From JAPLDP01 sp964628285 (GTDB lineage Bacteria; Bacteroidota; Bacteroidia; Bacteroidales; JAGONC01), in the NCBI GenBank assembly GCA_964628285.1, contig CAZVNP010000072.1, positions 1 through 10,917 of the forward strand: DNA of 10,917 bases, written 5' to 3'. The translations under genes were made by a program, and so were the position numbers. A model generated the notes under the pieces. It saw only the letters and a program-made list of their open reading frames with translations, ran no database searches and was not told the DNA's origin. Within the stretch, counting starts at the first letter, position 1, and the number at the start of each line of letters is the position of its first letter. Positions 6,431 through 10,917 of this stretch are shown one piece after another.

Positions 6431-7819
6431 ATGCCTTTAGCGAAACGCTATTCGGTCTTAGCTGCGATCATGCTGGGCAGCATCATGGGACCCATTGATG
6501 CCAGTATCGTCAATGTCGTTCTGCCGACTATCACTCAGTCATTCCATGTAAGCATTTCGACGGCGCAATGGATCCCGATGGTATACCTTCTCACCATCAG
6601 CAGCCTGCTTCTGTTTTATGGTCGCTTAGGCGACATACTGGGTTACAGAAAAGTATACTTGTCCGGTCTTGCCGGCTTTATCATTGCTTCCGGTCTGTGC
6701 GGTCTTTCCCCTTCAATTCATTGGCTCATCGCCTTTCGTGCTATTCAGGGACTTGCTGCCGGAATGATGATGGCGGTACCTTATGCCATCATAACTGCCT
6801 CCTTTCCACCCGAAGAGCGTGGCAAAGCCCTGGGCATCAATGCAATAAGTATCTCTGCCGGTCTGGCCCTGGGTCCCTCTCTCGGCGGTTTTATCACTTC
6901 ATTATTGGACTGGCGGTTTGTTTTTCTTATTAACATTCCTATCGGTATTGCGGGCTTGTTATGGGGACGCCGTGTTTTCCCCGATCTCAAGGGGCAGCCG
7001 GGCAAGATGGATATAGCGGGAATGGTGACCGCTTTCGTTGCCCTGTCTTTCTTTCTTCTTTTTATCAATCGCTTTCAAAATCTGGGTCTGAGCTATACCA
7101 CCGGTGTCATGTTACTCGTCGCAGTCATGGCAGGCATCGGATTTCTAATGATAGAAAGTAAGGCAGTCCAACCCATGCTCGATCTGAGCCTTTTTCGCAA
7201 TATGACCTTCTCCTTTGCCAATGTCAGCGCTTTGCTCAATTTCATGTCTCAGTATGTGATGGTTTTTCTCACCCCTTTCTACCTCCAAAGGGTGCTGCAT
7301 CATACTCCGGAAAAAGTAGGCCTCATCATGACCTCCTTTCCGCTGGCTGTCATGGCAATTGCTCCTTTTAGCGGTTCCCTCTCCGACCGTATAGGCACAA
7401 GGGCACCAGCCTGTGTCGGTGCCGGAATATGTGCCCTGTCACTTTTCTTTATGAGCCGGTTGCCGGTCTCCGCAAGTTCAGCAGACGTTATTTGGAGATT
7501 GGCTTTTTTCGGGATAGGCACCGGTATTTTTCAATCGCCAAATAACAGTGCGGTCATGGGGAGTGCGCCGAGGCTGCACCTGGGTTCAGCTTCCGGGATT
7601 CTGGCGACGATGCGGAATGTGGGCATGGTCCTGGGCATCGCTACAGCAGGAGCGGTGCTCTATACCTTTGCTCCATCCCATACCCTTCAAAAGGCAATCC
7701 TGGGGAGTACGGAGGCGGCCGCTTTTTTATCAGGATTGAAGCACGCCTACATGGCAGGGGCCATCCTGACCGGGATAGCCACTCTCACTTCCCTTATCAG
7801 AAGCAGAGGGAAAAGATGA
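6431..7819 (+). CDS. MFS drug exporter, DHA2 (EmrB/QacA) family
   Basis: Inner-membrane proton-driven exporter of 462 residues, the usual length for the 14-helix DHA2 branch of the major facilitator superfamily. In order: Asp23 in TM1 (PIDASIVNVVLPTI), motif A YGRLGDILGYRKVY at 63-76, motif B RAIQGLAAGMMM at 103-114 with its Arg, and the antiporter motif C GLALGPSLGG at 144-153, followed by WRFVFLINIPIG, a hallmark of DHA2 members. A second motif A-like loop SGSLSDRIGTR lies in the C-terminal half. Likely cargo is toxic or amphipathic compounds, but specificity cannot be inferred. No adjacent membrane-fusion (EmrA) or outer-membrane channel gene and no TetR/MarR regulator are present, so it probably acts alone. 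Its GC content looks higher than that of the kinase and of the genes after 8100. Confidence 0.93.
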   Translation: MPLAKRYSVLAAIMLGSIMGPIDASIVNVVLPTITQSFHVSISTAQWIPMVYLLTISSLLLFYGRLGDILGYRKVYLSGLAGFIIASGLCGLSPSIHWLIAFRAIQGLAAGMMMAVPYAIITASFPPEERGKALGINAISISAGLALGPSLGGFITSLLDWRFVFLINIPIGIAGLLWGRRVFPDLKGQPGKMDIAGMVTAFVALSFFLLFINRFQNLGLSYTTGVMLLVAVMAGIGFLMIESKAVQPMLDLSLFRNMTFSFANVSALLNFMSQYVMVFLTPFYLQRVLHHTPEKVGLIMTSFPLAVMAIAPFSGSLSDRIGTRAPACVGAGICALSLFFMSRLPVSASSADVIWRLAFFGIGTGIFQSPNNSAVMGSAPRLHLGSASGILATMRNVGMVLGIATAGAVLYTFAPSHTLQKAILGSTEAAAFLSGLKHAYMAGAILTGIATLTSLIRSRGKR

Positions 7820-7830
7820 CAGTTTAATAC

Positions 7831-8070
7831 AGGTCGGCGGGTCTACAGGTCTACAGGTCGGCGGGTCGGCAGGTCGGCCATCGTTCAATCGTTCAATCGC
7901 GCAGTTTCCTCCCTCNNNNNNNNNNNNNNNNNNNNNNNNNNNNNNNNNNNNNNNNNNNNNNNNNNNNNNNNNNNNNNNNNNNNNNNNNNNNNNNNNNNNN
8001 NNNNNNNNNNNNNNNCTCCCTCTTCCTGACTGCCAACTGATCAGCCCCTCCCAACCTCCCCCAACCGGCG
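7831..8070 (+). repeat. Composite intergenic repeat, copy C, containing an assembly gap
   Basis: Starts 11 bp after the exporter stop. Six 8-bp units fitting RGGTCKRC occupy 7831-7878 (AGGTCGGC, GGGTCTAC, AGGTCTAC, AGGTCGGC, GGGTCGGC, AGGTCGGC), replacing the 7-bp array of copy A. CATCG and two perfect TTCAATCG units (7884-7899) follow, then CGCAGTTTCCTCCCTC. After the gap the sequence resumes with CTCCCTCTTCC, TGACTGCCAACTGATCAG and a C-rich tail. Read in this direction it matches the reverse complement of the copy at 9927 block for block. Confidence 0.75.
7916..8015. other. Assembly gap (100 N)
   Basis: Exactly 100 unknown bases, the conventional padding for a gap of unknown size, inside a repeat. 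The known sequence ends in CTCCCTC (7909-7915) and resumes with CTCCCTC (8016-8022). Real distance may be zero, negative or larger. Confidence 0.97.
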
Positions 8071-8122
8071 GAGGAGATCCACATTTCCTGATTTCCCTAA
8101 TATTGTTTAAAAGTATTTGCAT

Positions 8123-8152
8123 TTTGTGATTGGGAAAGTTTTTTTAATTTTA
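8123..8152 (+). promoter_or_regulatory. Possible Bacteroidota-type promoter
   Basis: TTTG at 8123-8126 and TAATTTTA at 8145-8152 are separated by 18 bp, close to the TTTG / TAnnTTTG arrangement with one mismatch in the last base. It lies 33 bp before the ATG at 8186 and suggests that the broken gene there was once, or still is, transcribed. Confidence 0.35.
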
Positions 8153-8185
8153 CTTCGACAACGATGTTGATAACATCTATGGCAC

Positions 8186-8501
8186 ATGTTTAAACGATTA
8201 AGTGCAATTCTTTTTCTGCTTCCCCTAAAATTTATACAGAACTCAATCATGATAAATAAGTCGTTGAAATGGAGCGCTGCCCATCAGGTCAGGGGCTTTT
8301 TAATCTTAATATTCGGGTTCACCGGGGTTTTTTTTGCTAAACTTTGTTTTCTTTGCCGTAGGTCATGGTCGCATGTGGAGACGCCTCCCTGATGATCATC
8401 CTGCTGCTCATAAAGCGTTGGAAGCCAACGCCGGTACTTCTTATAATATAAGCAAGGTCATGTGGAATTTTTTCATAAACAATTTTGACAGTTCAAAATA
8501 A
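8186..8501 (+). pseudogene. Probable frameshifted gene remnant, possibly C-terminus of an esterase-like hydrolase
   Basis: An ATG at 8186 opens a frame of 68 codons to 8392 with a basic, hydrophobic, signal-like start (MFKRLSAILFLLPL) but an unconvincing end. A second frame, open from 8310 to the stop at 8499-8501 and with no ATG before 8373, encodes more protein-like sequence: FVFFAVGHGRMWRRPPDD, then HPAAHKALEANAG and ISKVMWNFFINNF. The closing W-x-F-F pattern after a Gly-His motif reminds me of the ends of alpha/beta-hydrolase esterases, which is a weak resemblance. The frames could be joined by a slip at the run of eight T (8328-8335). Either this is a decayed gene that lost most of its body, or a sequencing error, or two meaningless ORFs. 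Confidence 0.35.
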
Positions 8502-8589
8502 GTTCATATAACAGGCCCTGCGAGACAAATTCATGACCAAAATCATTTAAATATTAATAAAATTAAATTAGCTTGCGCAAAATAAAACC

Positions 8590-9909
8590 ATGAAAATACT
8601 TCTTATATCCCCAACCATTGATACTGAAAAAAGAACCAATAAAGGGCTTATGATGCCTCAACTTGCTCTTTATATCTTAAAAGGATTAACTCCGCCCGGA
8701 CATGATGTCAGGATTATTGAAGAAGAGAGTGAGGGCATTGACCTTGAGCAGGATTGCGACCTGGTAGGAATAAGCTGCATGACAGCCAATGCACCGAGAG
8801 CATACGAACTTTGTCAGGAATTTCGAAAAAGGGGCAAAACTGTTATATTGGGAGGAGTACATCCTACGATACTCCCATATGAGGCTCTGCAACATGCCGA
8901 TAGTGTGGTGGTTGGTGAGGCAGAAGGAGTCTGGGAGACACTGCTTGAAGATTTCCGGAATAATAGTTTGAAAAGAAAATATCATAATCCGACACCTGAT
9001 TTAGGAAAGTACGTCCCAAAAAAATTTCAGCAGAATAAAAAAAAGACACCTTTTAGCCTCGTCCCGATATTGACGTCAAGGGGATGCCCTTATAATTGTG
9101 ATTTTTGCTGTGTCACAAATCTTTTTGGGAAAAAAATCAGACATATACCTATAGAAAATGTAGTGAGGGACATTCAGGAATCCGGTGCAAAGAACTTTAT
9201 GTTTCTGGATGATAATATCATTGGTAATCCGAAGTATGCAAAAGCATTATTCAAGGCCCTTAAACCTTTAAAAGTGAAATGGGTGGGACAGGCTTCCGTA
9301 TCATTGCTGGTCAGCGACACAGAACTTCTGCAACTGGCAGCCGACAGTGGATGCAAAGCGCTATTCTTCGGATTTGAAAGTGTGTCGGAGGAACAGTTAA
9401 AATCAATGCGTAAGACATTTAAGAATCTGGAACAAACAGAAAATGCCATAAAAAAGATCAAAAAAATGGGTATTATTATCCATGCCTCGATAGTCTTTGG
9501 TTTTGATAGCGATACCATAGAAACATTTCATGAAACAGTTCGATTCCTGATAAAAAATAAAATAAGTACTGTTTCCTTCAACGTATTGACTCCTTATCCC
9601 GGGACAAAAATTTATGACGATCTGATAAAAGAGAATCGTCTTATCACAACTGACTGGAGGTATTACGATCATAATACGGTTGTATTCAAACCTAAAAACA
9701 TGACACCTTACGAACTCCAGGTCGGCAAAATCAATGCAAGGAAACAGTTTTACCGTATGTCATCCGTTCTGAAACGATTATCAGGTAACCTGTACAGCCC
9801 GGTAATATTCTTTGCTGTTAATTACGGAAACATTAGACAAGTCAAAGTCGAAGCAAAAAGACTAACTCAATTAAAGTCAGAATTATTTACGACAACAGAT
9901 GACCGATAA
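8590..9909 (+). CDS. Cobalamin-binding radical SAM protein
   Basis: Cytoplasmic iron-sulfur enzyme of 439 residues with the class B architecture. Residues 1 to about 125 form a B12-binding Rossmann domain (MKILLISPT, then DLVGISCMTANAPRAYEL, VILGGVHPTILP and VVVGEAEGVWETLL); it lacks the DxHxxG motif, as is usual in this class, where cobalamin binds without a protein His ligand. The radical SAM domain has the 4Fe-4S ligands Cys166, Cys170 and Cys173 in RGCPYNCDFC, the GGE-like FLDDNI near 205-210, FFGFESVSEEQL, and the late motif NVLTPYPGTKIYDDL. The C-terminal part (KPKNMTPYELQ onward) looks like the DUF4070-type extension found in hopanoid methylase-like and related enzymes. Radical methylation or ring rearrangement is likely; the substrate is unknown and no biosynthetic partner is nearby. 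Confidence 0.88.
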   Translation: MKILLISPTIDTEKRTNKGLMMPQLALYILKGLTPPGHDVRIIEEESEGIDLEQDCDLVGISCMTANAPRAYELCQEFRKRGKTVILGGVHPTILPYEALQHADSVVVGEAEGVWETLLEDFRNNSLKRKYHNPTPDLGKYVPKKFQQNKKKTPFSLVPILTSRGCPYNCDFCCVTNLFGKKIRHIPIENVVRDIQESGAKNFMFLDDNIIGNPKYAKALFKALKPLKVKWVGQASVSLLVSDTELLQLAADSGCKALFFGFESVSEEQLKSMRKTFKNLEQTENAIKKIKKMGIIIHASIVFGFDSDTIETFHETVRFLIKNKISTVSFNVLTPYPGTKIYDDLIKENRLITTDWRYYDHNTVVFKPKNMTPYELQVGKINARKQFYRMSSVLKRLSGNLYSPVIFFAVNYGNIRQVKVEAKRLTQLKSELFTTTDDR

Positions 9910-9926
9910 TAGCAAAATGCTGTTAT

Positions 9927-9942
9927 GATCAGGGGCCTGATC
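9927..9942. terminator. Short perfect hairpin after the radical SAM gene
   Basis: GATCAG-GGGC-CTGATC is a perfect 6-bp stem beginning 18 bp after the stop codon. It is followed by a G-run, not a T-run, so an intrinsic terminator is doubtful. The sequence CTGATCAG also occurs at the edge of copy C (8038-8045 region), so it may be part of the composite repeat. Confidence 0.3.
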
Positions 9943-10117
9943 GGGGGGCAGTTGGCAGTCAGGAAGAGGAAGAGGGTGAGGGAGTGGAAAATTGCACGAT
10001 TGAACGATTGCACGATGGCTGATGGCCGAAGTCCTGTTCCACCAACCCACCCTCACCCAACTGACGACTGTCAACTGACGACTACTAACTGCCAACTGAC
10101 CCGCCCCCTCCCAACCG
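9927..10117 (-). repeat. Composite intergenic repeat, copy D (inverted)
   Basis: The longest uninterrupted copy, opposite in direction to the other three. On the + strand: GCAGTTGGCAGTCAGG (9948-9963), a purine-rich tract, then core units ATTGCACG, ATTGAACG, ATTGCACG (9991-10014), ATGGCTGATGGCC, a middle section, six 7-bp units at 10059-10100 (AACTGAC, GACTGTC, AACTGAC, GACTACT, AACTGCC, AACTGAC), and a C-rich end CCGCCCCCTCCCAACC. The two ends are inverted relative to each other (CAGTTGGCAGT against ACTGCCAACTG). Confidence 0.8.
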
Positions 10118-10150
10118 GGTAACATAATAATATAAGGAAATGCCGCGCAT

Positions 10151-10185
10151 TTTGTAAAACCGAAATCACTATTTTGCTATTTTTG
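10151..10185 (+). promoter_or_regulatory. Possible Bacteroidota-type promoter
   Basis: TATTTTTG at 10178-10185 fits the TAnnTTTG -7 consensus exactly, with TTTG at 10151-10154 upstream. The 23-bp spacing is a little longer than usual. The -7 element is 17 bp before the ATG at 10203, which would give a very short leader. Confidence 0.4.
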
Positions 10186-10202
10186 AAAAAAAATTGTCAA
10201 CC

Positions 10203-10778
10203 ATGATCTATCAGATTCAAATAGCTTTAACCGGGTTCAGACCCAAGATTTGGCGGAGAGTATTGGTCCCTTCAGATTTATTGTTATCCGATTTTCATAA
10301 GGTAATCCAGACAACGATGGGCTGGACTAATTCTCACCTCCATCAGTTCATAAAAAACCGAATTTTTTATACCGTAAAGTACCCCGGGGATTTAACGTGG
10401 GAAGAGATGAACCAAATAGATTACCGGAAAAAGAAGCTCAGGATTTCGGATCTGTTGAAAGCTGAAAAAGAAAAAATCATTTATGAATATGATTTCGGGG
10501 ATGGGTGGAACCATGACATCATACTGGAAAAAATACTTGCCGATGATGACAAAGCGAATTATCCGGTTTGCCTATCTGGTAAAATGAACTGTCCGCCGGA
10601 GGATTGCGGGGGCGTTTGGGGTTACGCTGACATGCTTGAAATTTTAAAACAACCTGACCATGAGGAATATGACAGTTACATTGAATGGTTGGGAGGTGAA
10701 TTCGATCCTGAATACTTCAACATAGATGAGGTGAATAAATTATTGAGAAAAAAAGGTTATGGATGTATGGAGTTATAG
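10203..10778 (+). CDS. pRiA4b ORF-3-like family protein
   Basis: Soluble protein of 191 residues covering the whole of the plasmid pRiA4b ORF-3-like family (PF07929). The diagnostic features are the opening YQIQIALTGFRPKIWRRVLVP, the GW-x5-HLHQF stretch (MGWTNSHLHQF), YEYDFGDGWNHDIILEK in the middle, and CLSGKMNCPPEDCGGVWGY, whose cysteines and acidic residues are conserved in the family. The biochemical role of the family is not established; members occur on chromosomes and plasmids and sometimes beside transposon genes. I chose the ATG at 10203 because it starts directly before the conserved first strand; an in-frame TTG at 10194 would add three residues. The next gene starts 8 bp after the stop and may be co-transcribed. 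Confidence 0.9.
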   Translation: MIYQIQIALTGFRPKIWRRVLVPSDLLLSDFHKVIQTTMGWTNSHLHQFIKNRIFYTVKYPGDLTWEEMNQIDYRKKKLRISDLLKAEKEKIIYEYDFGDGWNHDIILEKILADDDKANYPVCLSGKMNCPPEDCGGVWGYADMLEILKQPDHEEYDSYIEWLGGEFDPEYFNIDEVNKLLRKKGYGCMEL

Positions 10779-10786
10779 ATAAAAAA

Positions 10787-10917
10787 ATGGTGCAGAAAAT
10801 TTTGATTATTATTAACGATGCTCCTTACGGAACAGAAAAAGCTTATAATGCTTTACGATTAGCTATGAATATTATTAAGTACCACCAAGAAAAGGTTAAA
10901 ATAAAAATATTCTTACT
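10787..10917 (+). CDS. DsrE-family protein (3' partial)
   Basis: The frame from the ATG at 10787 runs off the window after 43 codons. The translated start, KILIIINDAPYGTEKAYNAL then RLAMNIIKYHQEKVKIKIFL, is the typical first strand, glycine-containing loop and helix of DsrE/DsrF/YchN-like proteins, small cytoplasmic proteins of about 110-120 residues linked to sulfur-transfer chemistry in characterised members. Whether it has the sulfur-relay cysteine cannot be seen because that part lies beyond the window. An in-frame ATG at 10763 would overlap the previous gene by 16 bp; the start at 10787 fits the family better. It follows the pRiA4b-like gene by 8 bp. Confidence 0.8.
   Translation, partial: MVQKILIIINDAPYGTEKAYNALRLAMNIIKYHQEKVKIKIFL

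Noticed and set aside
7730..8122. Minus-strand ORF running through the N gap
   Set aside because: It spans the assembly gap and the composite repeat, and its PPTCRPVDPPTC-like residues are a by-product of the 8-bp array.
9883..10125. ORFs on both strands within the repeat at 9927-10117
   Set aside because: Both are low-complexity translations of the repeat and lack protein-like composition.

Overview
The window looks like a scaffold from an uncultured or environmental member of the Bacteroidota (Bacteroidales-like), probably a metagenome assembly. This rests on moderate-to-low GC, few recognisable Shine-Dalgarno sites, several upstream sequences resembling the Bacteroidota TTTG / TAnnTTTG promoter, the gene families present, and a run of exactly 100 N. 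All complete genes lie on the + strand, mostly as single genes separated by 200-350 bp of repeat-rich DNA. No phage, CRISPR array, IS transposase, rRNA or tRNA is visible.

Layout. 1-485: 3' part of a family 4-type uracil-DNA glycosylase (repair) with an odd C-terminal tail. 637-1523: a tightly coupled pair, a class I SAM methyltransferase and a small YkoF/MTH1187-type thiamine-binding-like protein. 1787-3994: an intact catalase-peroxidase, katG. 4256-4771: a cysteine-rich lipoprotein of unknown function. 4819-5382: a membrane methyltransferase of the isoprenylcysteine/phospholipid methyltransferase type. 5719-6219: a small AAA_33-type P-loop kinase. 6431-7819: a 14-helix MFS exporter of the DHA2 (EmrB/QacA) type. 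8186-8501: a probable frameshifted gene remnant. 8590-9909: a cobalamin-binding radical SAM enzyme. 10203-10778: a pRiA4b ORF-3-like protein. 10787-end: the start of a DsrE-family protein. Apart from the 637-1523 pair and the 10203-end pair, the genes do not form an obvious pathway. katG, the glycosylase and the exporter can be grouped loosely as stress and damage defence, but that is a theme and not evidence of a system.

The most unusual content is between the genes. A dispersed composite repeat occurs four times (about 4021-4185, 6227-6254, 7831-8070 and 9927-10117), always just downstream of a gene. It combines 7-bp tandem units (GTTGGCA type), an 8-bp core array (TTCAATCG type) after GGCCATCG, a pyrimidine-rich tract, and an inverted TGCCAACT arm. 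One copy contains the assembly gap, and the two sequences flanking the gap end in the same 7-mer. A different, highly palindromic element lies at 5433-5550, and a piece resembling it appears to encode the tail of the glycosylase. No defence or metabolic system that is clearly new could be supported; the repeat families are the best candidates for further attention.
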